The translations under genes and the position numbers were made by a program. From NCBI RefSeq assembly GCF_006152065.1, contig NZ_VDFW01000022.1, positions 52,762 to 116,761 on the forward strand: a stretch of 64,000 nucleotides of DNA, given 5' to 3'. The stretch is from Amycolatopsis alkalitolerans (GTDB lineage: Bacteria; Actinomycetota; Actinomycetes; Mycobacteriales; Pseudonocardiaceae). Below, piece by piece: positions 45,422 through 57,866 of the stretch. Position 1 is the first letter of the stretch. The number at the start of each line of letters is the position of its first letter. The notes under the pieces are model-generated. The model made no database searches. It saw nothing but the letters and a program-made list of their open reading frames with translations, and was not told the DNA's origin.

Positions 45422-46129
45422 GTGAAGCTCACCGAACGCGTCGGCGAACTGGACTGGGCCGCGCTGGTGGCCGAGGTGAACGAGTACGGCTGCGCCCTCA
45501 CGCCGCCCCTGCTCACGCCGGAGGAGTGCCGCGGGCTGTCCGCGCTGTACGACGATCCCAGCCGGTTCCGGGCCACGATCGACATGGCCCGGTACCGGTT
45601 CGGCGCCGGGCAGTACCGCTACTTCGCGTACCCGCTGCCCGACGAGGTCGCCGAACTGCGCGCGGCGTTCTACCCGCATCTGCTCCCGATCGCGCGCAGT
45701 TGGGCGGCGCAGCTGCGGCGCGAGGCGCCGTGGCCGGACGAACTCGGGGACTGGCTGGCGCGCTGCCACGCCGCGGGTCAGGTGAAACCGACCCCGATCC
45801 TGCTGCGCTACGGCGCGGGCGATTGGAACGCCTTGCATCGCGATCTCTACGGGGATCTGGTGTTCCCGCTGCAGGTCGTGTTCGGCCTCGACGAGCCCGG
45901 CGCCGATCACACCGGCGGCGAGTTCCTGCTCGTCGAGCAGCGCCCGCGCGCGCAGTCCCGGGGCACCGCGACGGCGCTGAAGCAAGGACACGCCCTGATC
46001 TTCACGACCCGGGACCGCCCGGTGCGGTCGGCGCGCGGCTACTCGGCCTCACCGGTGCGGCACGGGGTGAGCACCGTCCGGTCCGGCCGCCGTCACACGC
46101 TCGGCCTGGTGTTCCACGACGCGAGTTAG
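45422..46129 (+). CDS. 2-oxoglutarate/Fe(II)-dependent oxygenase family protein
   Basis: The 235-residue protein has the iron ligands in HRDLYGDLVFPLQVVFGL (His-x-Asp) and a late HGVSTVRSGRRHTLGLVFH with the distal His and the 2OG-binding Arg. The family hydroxylates proteins, nucleic acids or small molecules. The GTG start at 45422 lies 44 bases after the split-barrel gene. Its TAG stop overlaps the TAA stop of convergent gpgS by three bases. Substrate unknown. Confidence 0.85.
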   Translation: MKLTERVGELDWAALVAEVNEYGCALTPPLLTPEECRGLSALYDDPSRFRATIDMARYRFGAGQYRYFAYPLPDEVAELRAAFYPHLLPIARSWAAQLRREAPWPDELGDWLARCHAAGQVKPTPILLRYGAGDWNALHRDLYGDLVFPLQVVFGLDEPGADHTGGEFLLVEQRPRAQSRGTATALKQGHALIFTTRDRPVRSARGYSASPVRHGVSTVRSGRRHTLGLVFHDAS

Positions 46130-47142
46130 GCGATGTCCCGCACGTCGGCGAGAACCTCGGCCAGGGGCGGGCGCTGGTGGCAGGACACGTCCGTCAGCAC
46201 CATTTCCCGCTCGACGCCGTGCCCCGACTCGCCCCGGCGGAACTGCGCCAGCAGCGTCGCGGGCGGCTGGGCCGAGATCAGCCGCCCGTAGTGCGCGAGC
46301 CGGCCGACCAGCGTCTGCATGATCTGCCCGGACATCAGCCCCAGCGCCTGCGTGCTCTGGTGGCGGTGCGTCCGCTTGCCGAGATCCACCTGCGCCAGCG
46401 CGTCGAGCCCGCGGGACTCGAGGATGTCGATGAGGTGCCCGACCTCGACGCCGTAGTTGACGACGAACGGGATGCTCTCCAGCACCTCGCGGCGCCCGGC
46501 GTACTCGCCCGCCAGGGGTTGGACGAACCCCGCCAGCTCGGGCCAGTACATGTTCAGCAGCGGGCGGGCGACCAGTTCGGTGACCCGGCCGCCGCCCTCG
46601 GCGTCGGTGCCGCTCGTGCCCACGAGCGGGCGGTGGTAGAAGCCCTTGACGTAGGCCACCGACCGGTCGGTGAGCAGCGGGCCGAGCAGCCCGCTGACGT
46701 AGTCGCTGGTGAAGTCGTAGAGATCGCCGTCGACGAACACGACGATGTCCCCCGTCGTGGCGGCGAGCCCCTTCCACAGGGCTTCACCCTTTCCGGCCAT
46801 CCCGGGCAGCATCGGCAGCACCGAGTCCTGCGCGACGACCGTGGCGCCCGCCTCGGCGGCGACCCGCGCCGTCGCGTCCTGCGAACGCGAGTCGACCACG
46901 AGCACCTCGTCCACGAGCGGGACGCCCGCCATCAGGTCCCGCCGGATGGTGCGGACGATTTCCCCCACCGTCGCTTCCTCGTCGCGAGCCGGGATGACGA
47001 CGCTGACCGTGGTGCCGCGCTTCGCGGCGACGAGATCCCCAGGCCGCCAGCCGGCGGTGTGGCTGCTGCGCCGGGGGAGCCAGCTGCCCACGTCGGCGGA
47101 GACCTTGAGCTCCGCCTTCTCGTTCGTGCCGTTGGAACGCAC
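46126..47142 (-). CDS. gpgS: Glucosyl-3-phosphoglycerate synthase
   Basis: The 338-residue GT-A glycosyltransferase of family 81 makes glucosyl-3-phosphoglycerate, the first step to glucosylglycerate and the methylglucose lipopolysaccharides of actinobacteria. It has VSVVIPARDEEATVGEIV, the metal site VVFVDGDLYDF (DxD type), GFYHRPLVG, and LSRP-type AGEYAGRREVLE. The GTG start at 47140-47142 is followed by a variable 40-residue leader. Complete length. The phosphatase partner GpgP is not in the window. Confidence 0.93.
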   Translation of the reverse strand: MRSNGTNEKAELKVSADVGSWLPRRSSHTAGWRPGDLVAAKRGTTVSVVIPARDEEATVGEIVRTIRRDLMAGVPLVDEVLVVDSRSQDATARVAAEAGATVVAQDSVLPMLPGMAGKGEALWKGLAATTGDIVVFVDGDLYDFTSDYVSGLLGPLLTDRSVAYVKGFYHRPLVGTSGTDAEGGGRVTELVARPLLNMYWPELAGFVQPLAGEYAGRREVLESIPFVVNYGVEVGHLIDILESRGLDALAQVDLGKRTHRHQSTQALGLMSGQIMQTLVGRLAHYGRLISAQPPATLLAQFRRGESGHGVEREMVLTDVSCHQRPPLAEVLADVRDIA

Positions 47143-47291
47143 GACTATCCCCTTCCCCGAACCTGACGTAGCCGGGATCCAGCGTCGGTTCGCAGGATTT
47201 CACGCATCATGCCGCCATGAAACTCCTGCGTTACGAGAACGGGTCCCCCCGGTGCCGCAGGTAACACCGGAGGTACATCATCCGTGCGACC
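47143..47291. other. Promoter-containing gap with a short FAA-hydrolase-like start
   Basis: A 15-codon frame at 47217-47264 reads MKLLRYENGSPRCRR. Its first six residues match the usual N-terminus of fumarylacetoacetate hydrolase family proteins, but nothing of the rest is present. It may be a decayed fragment. Otherwise I see no gene in this gap. Confidence 0.3.
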
Positions 47292-47756
47292 ATGAGGCGC
47301 ATGGCAGCGTGGCGGGACGTCGAACAGGCGGCGCCGGAATTCGCGCGGCGGGTGCGGGCGCTGTTCGAGGCCCGCAAGCACAAGACGATCGCCACCGTGC
47401 GGGCGGACGGGGCGCCGCGGATCTCCGGGATCGAGGCCGTCTTCGCCGACGGCGAACTGGTCTTCGGCTCGATGCCGAACGCACGCAAGGGCGCGGACCT
47501 CCGCAGGGATCCCCGGTTCGCCGTGCACAGCGCCACCGTCGACCCTGTCGAGGGCGCCGAGGCGCAGTGGCCGGGCGAGGCGAAGATCTCGGGCCGGGCG
47601 ATCGCCGCCGGGCCGGTCACCGAGGGCACGGGCGGCGACAGCTTCCGCGCCGACATCACCGAGGTCGTGCACACCCACCTCGACGACGAGGCCACGATGC
47701 TCGTCGTCGAGTGGTGGACACCGGCGCACGGGCTGCGGCGGATCGAGCGCGATTAG
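47292..47756 (+). CDS. Pyridoxamine 5'-phosphate oxidase family (split-barrel) protein
   Basis: The 154-residue split-barrel protein is distinct from the one at 44941. It has KTIATVRADGAPRISGIEAVF, LVFGSMPNARKGADLRRDPR and VEWWTPAHGLRRIERD at the C-terminus. It likely binds FMN or F420; the catalytic role is unknown. ATG codons at 47292 and 47301 are both possible starts. It is convergent with whiA. Confidence 0.8.
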   Translation: MRRMAAWRDVEQAAPEFARRVRALFEARKHKTIATVRADGAPRISGIEAVFADGELVFGSMPNARKGADLRRDPRFAVHSATVDPVEGAEAQWPGEAKISGRAIAAGPVTEGTGGDSFRADITEVVHTHLDDEATMLVVEWWTPAHGLRRIERD

Positions 47757-47782
47757 CGGGTCCGTCACCTGACGGGTCCCGG

Positions 47783-48769
47783 CTACGCCTCTTCTTCCAG
47801 CATCTCGGCGGTCACCGCCGACTCGGTGTCCGGAATGCCGACGTCCTTCGCCCGCTTGTCGGCCATGGCCAGCAGGCGGCGGATCCGGCCCGCCACCGCG
47901 TCCTTGGTCATCGGCGGATCCGACAGCTGCCCCAACTCCTCCAGGGACGCCTGCCGGTTCGACAGGCGCAGCTTGCCCGCCGCCAGCAGGTGGTCGGGCG
48001 CCGTGTCGCCGAGGATCTCCAGCGCGCGCTCGACCCGGGCGGCGGCCGCGACGGCCGCGCGCGCCGAGCGGCGCAGGTTCGCGTCGTCGAAGTTGGCCAG
48101 CCGGTTCGCGGTGGCGCGGACCTCGCGGCGCATCCGCCGCTCCTCCCACTGCAGCACGCTCGCGTGCGCGCCGAGCCGGGTCAGCAGGGCGCCGATCGCG
48201 TCGCCGTCGCGCACCACGACCCGGTCCGCGCCGCGGACCTCGCGCGACTTCGCCTGGATGCCGAGCCGGCGGGCGGCGCCGACGAGCGCGAGCGCGGCCT
48301 CGGGACCCGGGCAGGTGACCTCCAGCGAAGACGAGCGGCCGGGTTCGGTCAGCGAGCCGTGCGCGAGAAAGGCGCCGCGCCAGGCCGCTTCGGCGTCGGC
48401 GACACCACCCGAGACGACGGCGGCGGGCAGGCCACGGACCGGGCGGCCGCGGTTGTCGATCAGGCCCGTCTGGCGGGCCAGCCCCTCACCGTCCTTGACC
48501 ACACGCACCAGGTACCGGGTGGTCTTGCGCAGCCCGCCCGCGGACAGCACGTGCACATCCGAATGGTGCCCGTAGAGCTCGTGGATCTCCTTGCGCAGCC
48601 GCCGCGCCACCGACCCGGTGTCGAGCTCGGCCTCCACCACGACCTTGCCGCCCACGATATGCAGTCCTCCCGCGAACCGCAGCATCGACGCGACCTCCGC
48701 GCGCCGCGGGCCGGTCTTCGTGATCTGCAACCGGCTGAGCTCGTCCTTCACCGCGGCGGTCATCGCCAT
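47783..48769 (-). CDS. whiA: Sporulation/cell-division regulator WhiA
   Basis: The 328-residue DNA-binding protein has an N-terminal LAGLIDADG-like domain ([15 protein letters not shown] and [20 protein letters not shown]) and a C-terminal HTH ([20 protein letters not shown] then GRIRRLL). It controls sporulation-stage division genes in Streptomyces and is conserved in non-sporulators. The start [11 protein letters not shown] at 48767-48769 matches actinobacterial orthologues and follows GGGAGG. It overlaps the yvcK stop. Confidence 0.96.
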   Translation of the reverse strand: MAMTAAVKDELSRLQITKTGPRRAEVASMLRFAGGLHIVGGKVVVEAELDTGSVARRLRKEIHELYGHHSDVHVLSAGGLRKTTRYLVRVVKDGEGLARQTGLIDNRGRPVRGLPAAVVSGGVADAEAAWRGAFLAHGSLTEPGRSSSLEVTCPGPEAALALVGAARRLGIQAKSREVRGADRVVVRDGDAIGALLTRLGAHASVLQWEERRMRREVRATANRLANFDDANLRRSARAAVAAAARVERALEILGDTAPDHLLAAGKLRLSNRQASLEELGQLSDPPMTKDAVAGRIRRLLAMADKRAKDVGIPDTESAVTAEMLEEEA

Positions 48770-49770
48770 GGCCCCTCCCTGCCTTCTCTGCCGTCCCGGT
48801 CGCCCCGGCCACCTTCCACCGGGCGGCGACCGAGAGCCTCTCGCACACACGCCGCGAGCGCATCCGGATCGTGCAAACCCGCCACGTTCGGGTCCGCCAC
48901 GTCCGCGAGCAGTGCCCGCGCCCCCAGCTCCGCCGCCGCGTCCCGCAGGCGCGCCGGGGCCTGGACCGACGCGCGGTCCGCGATCACCACGTCCACCCGC
49001 AGCCCGGGAGCGTGTTCGAAGAGTACGTCCAGGTGCCGTTCGGGCGAGAAGCCCGCCGTCTCCCCCGGCTGAGGGACCAGGTTGAGAATCACCACCTTGA
49101 CCGCCGAAGTCCGGACCAGCGCGTCGTGCAGCCCCGGCACCAGCAGGTGCGGCAGCACGCTGGTGAACCAGGAACCCGGGCCGAGGAACACCACGTCCGC
49201 GCCCAGCACGGCGTCCACCGCCTCGGTGCACGCGACGGGCACCCCGCCGGGCCGCTGGGGCGTGCGCAGCTCGATCCGCCGCACCCGCCCCGGCGTGCTG
49301 GCGAGCGCGACCTGACCGCGGATCACGCGCGGTTCGCCGTCGTCGGTGAGTCCGGTGACCTCGCCTTCGATCTCCAGGGGTTCCGGGGACATCGGCAGCA
49401 CCCGGCCGGAAATGCCGAGCAGCCGGCGCGCCTCGTCGAGGGCCATCACCGGGTCACCGAGCACCTCGAACAGCCCGGCCAGCACCAGGTTCCCGACGGC
49501 GTGGCCGGTGAGCGCGCCGTTGCCGCCGAAGCGGTGCTGGAAGACCTCCGCCCACAGCGACGCGCCGTTTTCGGCGTCGGCGAGCGTGGCCAGCGCCTGG
49601 CGGAGATCACCGGGCGGCAGCAGCCCGAGTTCGCGGCGCAGCCGCCCCGAGGACCCGCCGTCGTCGGCGACCGTGACGACGGCCGTGATGTCCGAAGTGA
49701 CGCGTCGCAGCGCGGTCAGCGTCGCCTGCAGCCCGTGCCCGCCGCCGAGTGCGACCGCCCGCGGTGTCAC
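48760..49770 (-). CDS. yvcK: YvcK/CuvA-family gluconeogenesis factor
   Basis: The 336-residue protein binds UDP-sugars in relatives and affects cell shape and carbon use. It has [17 protein letters not shown] at the start, [18 protein letters not shown], and [20 protein letters not shown]. The GTG start overlaps the rapZ stop as GTGA, and its own stop overlaps whiA by ten bases. The C-terminal 20 residues are Gly/Arg/Glu-rich and likely disordered. The rapZ-yvcK-whiA order is universal in actinobacteria. Confidence 0.95.
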   Translation of the reverse strand: MTPRAVALGGGHGLQATLTALRRVTSDITAVVTVADDGGSSGRLRRELGLLPPGDLRQALATLADAENGASLWAEVFQHRFGGNGALTGHAVGNLVLAGLFEVLGDPVMALDEARRLLGISGRVLPMSPEPLEIEGEVTGLTDDGEPRVIRGQVALASTPGRVRRIELRTPQRPGGVPVACTEAVDAVLGADVVFLGPGSWFTSVLPHLLVPGLHDALVRTSAVKVVILNLVPQPGETAGFSPERHLDVLFEHAPGLRVDVVIADRASVQAPARLRDAAAELGARALLADVADPNVAGLHDPDALAACVREALGRRPVEGGRGDRDGREGREGPWR

Positions 49771-50654
49771 TCGCGTCCCAGATCCCGGTGGATCACCTTC
49801 ACCGCCATTCCATCCTCATTGGACAGCAGCCGCGCCAGCTCCTCGGAAAGCGCCACGCTGCGGTGCTTTCCGCCGGTGCATCCGATGGCGAGGGTCAGGT
49901 AGCGCTTGCCCTCGCGCTTGTAGCCGGCACCGACCAGCCGCAGGAGCTGGTGGTAGCGGTCGAGGAACTCCTCGGCCCCTTCCTGGGACAGCACGTAGTT
50001 GCGGACCTCCGGGTCGAGCCCGGTGTGATCGCGCAACTCGGGGATCCAGAACGGGTTCGGCAGGAACCGCACGTCCATCACGAGGTCGGCGTCCATCGGC
50101 AGGCCGTACTTGTAGCCGAAGGACAGTACCGTGACGCGGGTCTGCGTCGCGGACTCGGTGCCGAACGCGTCCTCGATCTTCGCGCGCAGGTCGTGCACCG
50201 ACAGCGCCGACGTCTCCAGCACCAGGTCCGCTTCTTCGCGCAGCGGCGCCAGCAGCGCGCGCTCGGCGGTGATGCCGTCCGCGAGCCGCCCGTCGCCCTG
50301 CAGCGGATGCCCGCGCCGCACCGACTCGAACCGGCGCACCAGCACTGCGTCGGTCGCTTCCAGGAACAGCACCCGCGGTTTGTACCCGCGCGCGTCCAGG
50401 TCCTTGATCACCGATGCCAGGTCGTCGGTGAACGCGCGCGAGCGCACGTCCATCACGACGGCCACCTTCGTCACCGCTCCCCTGGCCTGCACGCCCAGTT
50501 CGACCATCGTCGAGATCAGCTCGGGCGGCAGGTTGTCCACCACGAACCAGCCCAGGTCCTCCAGGCATTTCGCGGCGGTGGACCGGCCCGCCCCGGACAG
50601 CCCGGTGACGACCGCGACCTCGATCCCCGACGGATGACCGTCGCCTTCTGTCAT
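49767..50654 (-). CDS. rapZ: RNase adapter RapZ family nucleotide-binding protein
   Basis: The 295-residue P-loop protein has GLSGAGRS (18-25) in place of the usual GxSGxGKS. It also has the [12 protein letters not shown] segment and the C-terminal [18 protein letters not shown] that binds GlcN6P in E. coli RapZ. The Arg in the P-loop, instead of Lys, is seen in actinobacterial members. The ATG overlaps the uvrC stop as ATGA. Its RNA-related role is established only in enterobacteria. Confidence 0.93.
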   Translation of the reverse strand: MTEGDGHPSGIEVAVVTGLSGAGRSTAAKCLEDLGWFVVDNLPPELISTMVELGVQARGAVTKVAVVMDVRSRAFTDDLASVIKDLDARGYKPRVLFLEATDAVLVRRFESVRRGHPLQGDGRLADGITAERALLAPLREEADLVLETSALSVHDLRAKIEDAFGTESATQTRVTVLSFGYKYGLPMDADLVMDVRFLPNPFWIPELRDHTGLDPEVRNYVLSQEGAEEFLDRYHQLLRLVGAGYKREGKRYLTLAIGCTGGKHRSVALSEELARLLSNEDGMAVKVIHRDLGRE

Positions 50655-52597
50655 GACTCCCTCTCCGCTGTGTGTAGCGCCGCGACGACGGCTTCCGCCG
50701 TGCGCCTCCCCACCCCTGGCACCTGCGCGACCTCGTCGACACCGGCCTGCCGGAGCTTCTTCACCGAGCCGAAGTGCTTGATCAGCGCGGCACGCCGAGT
50801 CTGCCCCAGCCCCGGCACACCGTCCAAAGCGGACGCCTGAACGCGCTTCGACCGCTTCTCGCGGTGGTACCGGATCGCGAACCGGTGCGCCTCGTCCCGC
50901 ACGCGCTGCAGCAGGTACAGCGACTCGGAGGTGCGCGGCAGGATCACCGGGTCCGGATCCGCCGGCAGCCACACCTCTTCCAGGCGCTTGGCGAGGCCGA
51001 TCACCGCGATGTCGGTGATGCCCAGCTCCGCGAGCACGTCCGCGGCGGCGGTCGCCTGCGGGCCGGCTCCGTCGACCACCAGCAGGTTCGGCGGGTACGC
51101 GAACTTGCGCGGCCGCCCGGTCTCCGGATCGATCCCGGGCGTGCTCTGCGGTTCATCGGACTCGGTCGCCGTGTTCTCCTTGAGGTAGCGGTGAAAACGC
51201 CGCCGCACGACCTCCGCGATCGAGGCCACGTCGCCCTCGGTGGCGGCCTCGCGCAGCGCGAAGCGCCGGTACTCGGACTTGCGGGGCACCCCGTCTTCGA
51301 AGACCACGAGCGACGCGACCACGTCACTGCCCTGGATGTGGCTGATGTCGATGCACTCGATGCGCAGGGGCGCGCTGTCGAGACCCAGCTGTTCCTGCAG
51401 TTCGGCGAGCGCGGCCGAGCGGGCCGTCAGATCGCCAGCCCGGCGCAGTTTGTGTTGCTGGAAGGCCTCTTCCGCGTTGCGTTGCACGGTCTCGGCGAGG
51501 GCCCGCTTGTCCCCGCGCTGGGGCACCCGCAGGTGCACGCGCGAGCCGCGCAGGCCCGACAGCCACTCGGTGAGCGCTTCGGCGTCGGCGGGCAGTTCCG
51601 GCACGAGGACCTCGCGCGGCACCGGGGACCCGTTGTCCGCGGTCTGCTCGGCGAGTTCGACCTGCTCGCCGTAGAACTGGCTGAGGAACTGGTCGACGAG
51701 GTCCCGGACGCCCATCTCCTCGACCTTGTCGATCACCCAGCCGCGCTGACCGCGCACCCGCCCGCCACGCACGTGGAAGACCTGGACGGCGGCTTCCAGT
51801 TCGTCGTGCGCGAACGCGACGACGTCCGCGTCGGTGCCGTCGCCGAGCACGACCGCCTGCTTCTCCATCGCGCGGCGCAGCGCGCCCAGGTCGTCACGGA
51901 GGCGGGCGGCGCGCTCGAACTCCAACTGGTCGGAGGCCCCGGCCATCTCCTTTTCGAGCCGGCGCACCATGACATCCGTGCGCCCGGCGAGAAAGTCGCA
52001 GAAGTCCTCGACGATCGCGCGGTGCTGCTCGGCGGTCACCTTGCCCACGCACGGCGCCGAGCACTTGTCGATGTAGCCGAGCAGGCAGGGCCGCCCGATC
52101 TGGGTGTGCCGCCGGAACACGCCGGCGGAACACGTGCGGGCCGGGAACACGCGCAGCAGCAGGTCGAGCGTCTCGCGGATCGCCCACGCGTGCGCATACG
52201 GGCCGAAATACCGCACGCCCTTCTTGCGCGGGCCGCGGTAGACGTGCAGGCGCGGGAACTCCTCGTTCATCGTCACCGCGAGCACCGGGTACGTCTTGTC
52301 GTCGCGGTAGCGGACGTTGAAGCGGGGGTCGAACTCCTTGATCCAGTTGTATTCCAGCTGGAGCGCCTCGACCTCGGTGCCGACGACCGTCCATTCGACG
52401 CTCGCGGCGGTGGTCACCATCTGGCGGGTGCGCGGGTGCAGCCCCGCGAGATCGGCGAAGTAGGAGCTCAGCCGGCTGCGCAGGCTCTTGGCCTTGCCGA
52501 CGTAGATGACCCGCCTGGTCGCGTCACGGAACTTGTACACGCCGGGCTGGTCGGGAATGCTCCCCGGCGCGGGACGGTAGGTCGACGGGTCAGCCAC
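50651..52597 (-). CDS. uvrC: UvrABC system protein C
   Basis: The 648-residue excision-repair nuclease makes both cuts around UvrAB-marked lesions. It has the GIY-YIG domain [20 protein letters not shown] (about 19-38), a UVR motif near 210, the RNase H-like second nuclease ([20 protein letters not shown]), and a helix-hairpin-helix end ([16 protein letters not shown]). The GTG start is nine bases after the HAD-gene stop. Full length. Confidence 0.97.
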   Translation of the reverse strand: MADPSTYRPAPGSIPDQPGVYKFRDATRRVIYVGKAKSLRSRLSSYFADLAGLHPRTRQMVTTAASVEWTVVGTEVEALQLEYNWIKEFDPRFNVRYRDDKTYPVLAVTMNEEFPRLHVYRGPRKKGVRYFGPYAHAWAIRETLDLLLRVFPARTCSAGVFRRHTQIGRPCLLGYIDKCSAPCVGKVTAEQHRAIVEDFCDFLAGRTDVMVRRLEKEMAGASDQLEFERAARLRDDLGALRRAMEKQAVVLGDGTDADVVAFAHDELEAAVQVFHVRGGRVRGQRGWVIDKVEEMGVRDLVDQFLSQFYGEQVELAEQTADNGSPVPREVLVPELPADAEALTEWLSGLRGSRVHLRVPQRGDKRALAETVQRNAEEAFQQHKLRRAGDLTARSAALAELQEQLGLDSAPLRIECIDISHIQGSDVVASLVVFEDGVPRKSEYRRFALREAATEGDVASIAEVVRRRFHRYLKENTATESDEPQSTPGIDPETGRPRKFAYPPNLLVVDGAGPQATAAADVLAELGITDIAVIGLAKRLEEVWLPADPDPVILPRTSESLYLLQRVRDEAHRFAIRYHREKRSKRVQASALDGVPGLGQTRRAALIKHFGSVKKLRQAGVDEVAQVPGVGRRTAEAVVAALHTAERES

Positions 52598-52606
52598 CCT
52601 CCAAGC

Positions 52607-53296
52607 CTATGGCTCCGGTGTGACAGTTCCGCGCACCCCTCCCAGCAGGCCCTCGATCACCTCGTCCAGCCCGTGCGCGACCACCTGCGGGCGCGCCATG
52701 ACCGGCGACAACCCGCCTTCCAGGCGCGTCGCCAGACCGGCGATCAGGCCCGCGCGCACCGCGCCGTGCGTGTCCCACGAGTGCACCGCGACGAGCGCGG
52801 TCGCCTCGGGCCGCGATCCGGTCCGCTCGCACGCCCAGTGGTAGACGCGGGCGGGCGGTTTGAACGAGTGGATCTCCTCGGCCGAGAGCACGCCGGAGAA
52901 CCGGCCCCGCACGCCGGCCTTGGTGAGCGCCGATTCGACGGCCTGCGCCGAACCGTGCGTGAAGGCGTAGAAGGGGATCCCGGCCGCCTCGAGCCGTTCG
53001 AAGGCGGGCAGCGCGTCGGGCTGCAGCGGCAGTTCGCCGAACCCGGCGAGGATGTGGGCGATCTGCTCGTCGCCGAGACCGCAGGTGGACACCAGTTCGG
53101 CGCGGGCAAGCTCGCGGAACGGCGGCGCCTCACCGGCGAGCGTGGCGGCCATACCGTCGCGGAGGGTCCGGGCGAAGAACAGGTCCAGCTCGTGCGGCGG
53201 TCGGCCGGCCTCGACGAACCGCTCCCGCATCGCGTCGAGCCGCAGCAGCGTCTCGAACACGTCGAACAGCACGACCTCGGGCACCGGAACGACCAT
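52607..53296 (-). CDS. HAD-superfamily hydrolase (haloacid dehalogenase-like)
   Basis: The 229-residue protein has the HAD motif I VVLFDVFETLLR (nucleophile Asp, then Asp replaced by Val-Phe as in dehalogenase-type members), motif II AFTHGS, motif III lysine in EEIHSFKPP, and motif IV VHSWDTHGA. The FDVFETL form and the cap length favour a 2-haloacid-dehalogenase-like fold. Substrate unknown. It starts upstream of uvrC on the same strand and is divergent from xthA. Confidence 0.85.
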   Translation of the reverse strand: MVVPVPEVVLFDVFETLLRLDAMRERFVEAGRPPHELDLFFARTLRDGMAATLAGEAPPFRELARAELVSTCGLGDEQIAHILAGFGELPLQPDALPAFERLEAAGIPFYAFTHGSAQAVESALTKAGVRGRFSGVLSAEEIHSFKPPARVYHWACERTGSRPEATALVAVHSWDTHGAVRAGLIAGLATRLEGGLSPVMARPQVVAHGLDEVIEGLLGGVRGTVTPEP

Positions 53297-53322
53297 GAAG
53301 GCCAGTGTGCCATTCTCGGGCC

Positions 53323-54099
53323 ATGCGCATCGCCACCTGGAACGTCAACTCGATCGTGGCCCGGCTCCCCCGGGTGCTGGCCTGGCTGGAGTCCGCGAAA
53401 CCGGACGTGGTGTGCCTGCAGGAACTCAAATGCACCACCGACGCGTTCCCGCCCGAGGTGGCCGGACTGGGCTACGAGGTCGCCGCGTACGGGCTCGGCC
53501 GGTGGAACGGCGTCGCGATCCTGTCCCGCGCCGGGCTGGAGGACGTGCGGCGCGGGCTGATCGACGAGCCCGCGTACGAGAACGAGACCGAGCCGCGCGC
53601 GATCGGCGCGACCTGCGGCGGCGTCCGGGTGTGGTCGGTGTATGTGCCCAACGGCCGCGAACCCGGCCACTCGCACTACGAGTACAAGCTCCGCTGGCTC
53701 GAGGCGCTGCACACCACCGTGACCGCGGAGTCCACAGCGGACCGGCCGTTCGCGGTGCTGGGCGATTTCAACATCGCGCCCGCCGACGACGACGTGTGGG
53801 ACATCAGCCTGTTCACCGAGTCCACGCATGTCACCGAACCGGAACGCAAAGCGCTGGAAGCGTTGCGGGGAGCGGGTCTGCGCGACATCGTGCCGCGGGC
53901 GCTGAAGTACGACCGGCCCTATACGTACTGGGACTACCGGCAGCTGGCCTTCCCGAACAACCACGGCATGCGGATCGACCTGGTGTACGGCAACGGCGAT
54001 TTCGCCGCCGCGGTCGGCGACGCGTACGTCGACCGCGAAGCCCGCAAAGGCAAGAGCCCGTCGGACCACGCCCCCGTCGTCGTCGACCTCACCCCCTGA
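53323..54099 (+). CDS. xthA: Exodeoxyribonuclease III
   Basis: The 258-residue exonuclease/AP-endonuclease family member has the metal and catalytic residues: RIATWNVNSI, LQELKCTTDAF (Glu), VYVPNGRE, VLGDFNIAPADDDVWD, and SDHAPVVVDL at the end. It removes 3' blocks and cleaves abasic sites in base-excision repair. The ATG at 53323 gives the standard MRIATWNVNS; the upstream ATG at 53305 is not typical. Its divergence from the HAD gene leaves 26 bp between starts. Confidence 0.95.
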   Translation: MRIATWNVNSIVARLPRVLAWLESAKPDVVCLQELKCTTDAFPPEVAGLGYEVAAYGLGRWNGVAILSRAGLEDVRRGLIDEPAYENETEPRAIGATCGGVRVWSVYVPNGREPGHSHYEYKLRWLEALHTTVTAESTADRPFAVLGDFNIAPADDDVWDISLFTESTHVTEPERKALEALRGAGLRDIVPRALKYDRPYTYWDYRQLAFPNNHGMRIDLVYGNGDFAAAVGDAYVDREARKGKSPSDHAPVVVDLTP

Positions 54100-54113
54100 T
54101 CTCGGCGGGTGGG

Positions 54114-54877
54114 TCAGAAGATGTGCAGGCCGCCGTCGACGTTGTAGGTGGCGCCGGTGACGAAGCCGGAATCCTCGCTCAGCAGGAAGTCGATGAGCGC
54201 GGCGACGTCGGCGGGCGTGCCGACGCGGCCGACCGGCAGATCGCGGACGAGTTCGCGCTTGCGCTCCTCGCTCAGCGTCCCGCCCATGATGTCGGTGTCG
54301 ATCGGCCCGGGTGAGACCGCGTTCACCGTCACGCCATGCTCGCCGATCTCGCGCGCCAGCGCGCGCGTGAAGCCCAGCACGGCCGCCTTCGCCGCGGAGT
54401 AGGACACCCGACTGTACGTGCCGCCGCCGCGCTGCGCCGAGACCGACGAAACGCTCACCACGCGCCCGATTCCGTTCGCGACCATCGTCCGCGTGACCCG
54501 CTGCGTGAGCACGAAAAGGCCCCTGATGTTGATCGAGAACACCCTGTCCCACTCGGGCAGGCCGAGCTCGAAGAACGGCACCGGGGATGCGACGCCCGCG
54601 ATGTTGGCCAACCCGACGACCTGCGGCAGCTCCGCCTCCACCCGGTCGACCGCCGCCTCGATCTCGTCGGGCCGCGAGACGTCGGCGCCCACGCCGATCG
54701 CTTGCACCCCATGGGTTTCCGCCAGCGAACGCGCGACTTCGGCCGCTCCGCCCGCATCGACGTCCAGCACCGCGATATGCCAGCCCGCCGCGGCGAGCCG
54801 TTCGGCGGTGACCCGGCCGATCCCCCTTGGCGACGCGCCGCCGGTGACGATCACGGTGCGCTCCGCGGGAAAGCCCG

Positions 54878-54881
<4 letters not shown>
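54114..54881 (-). CDS. Short-chain dehydrogenase (3-oxoacyl-ACP reductase-like)
   Basis: A 255-residue classical SDR. It has TGGASPRGIG in the cofactor site, NIAGVAS, catalytic Tyr-Lys in YSAAK, and PGPIDTDIMGG. The C-terminal GATYNVDGGLHIF is typical of FabG-like enzymes. The GTG start overlaps the PH-protein stop as GTGA, so it is translationally coupled to the ribH-PH pair. Substrate unknown; a fatty-acid or sugar alcohol dehydrogenase is possible. Confidence 0.87.
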
Positions 54882-57219
<2,338 letters not shown>

Positions 57220-57223
<4 letters not shown>

Positions 57224-57852
57224 GCGTCCTCCTCAGGCGGCGTCGCTCCATTGTGCGCCGTCGAACCGGCCAGGTGCGCCGTGGCCAGCTTCTCGACGTA
57301 CTTCGCGACTACGTCCACTTCGAGGTTGACCAGGTCACCGGGTTCGGTCCGGCCCAGCGTCGTCAACTCCAGTGTGGTCGGAATCAAGGCCACCGTGAAC
57401 TCGTCATTCGTCACACTCGCGACGGTCAGCGAGATCCCGTCCACCGCGATCGAGCCCTTCTCCACCACATACCGGGCCAGGTGCGGGGGCAGCGCGAACT
57501 TCGTGAGCCCGTCCGGGTCGCGCGAGAGGAACACGCCCGTGCCGTCCACATGGCCCTGCATGATGTGCCCGCCGAGGCGCGCGCCGGCAGCGGTGGCACG
57601 CTCGAGGTTCACGCGGTCACCCGGGGCGATCTTCGCCAGGCGCGAGCGCCGCAGCGTCTCGTGCACCACGTCCACGGTGAACTCCTCGCCGGAGACCTCC
57701 ACGACGGTCAGGCAGACCCCGCTCACCGCGATCGAGTCGCCGTGCTTCGCGTCGGAGTTGACCACCGGCCCGCGCACGGTGAGCCGGGCCGCGTTGGGCC
57801 GCTGTTCCACCGCGGTGATCTCGCCGAGTTCCTCGACAATGCCGGTGAACAC
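57220..57852 (-). CDS. ribE: Riboflavin synthase alpha subunit
   Basis: The 210-residue enzyme dismutates two lumazines to riboflavin. It has two similar barrel halves: [12 protein letters not shown] with GVCLTVVEV in the first, and [12 protein letters not shown] with GISLTVASV in the second. It starts 14 bases after rpe and overlaps ribBA. No FMN riboswitch is visible, since there is almost no leader between rpe and ribE. Confidence 0.96.
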
Positions 57853-57866
57853 TGGCTCCTCCTGGT

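Noticed and set aside
57853..57866. FMN riboswitch before the riboflavin genes
   Set aside because: The rpe-ribE gap is 14 bp and no RFN-type structure is seen upstream of rpe; regulation must lie elsewhere.
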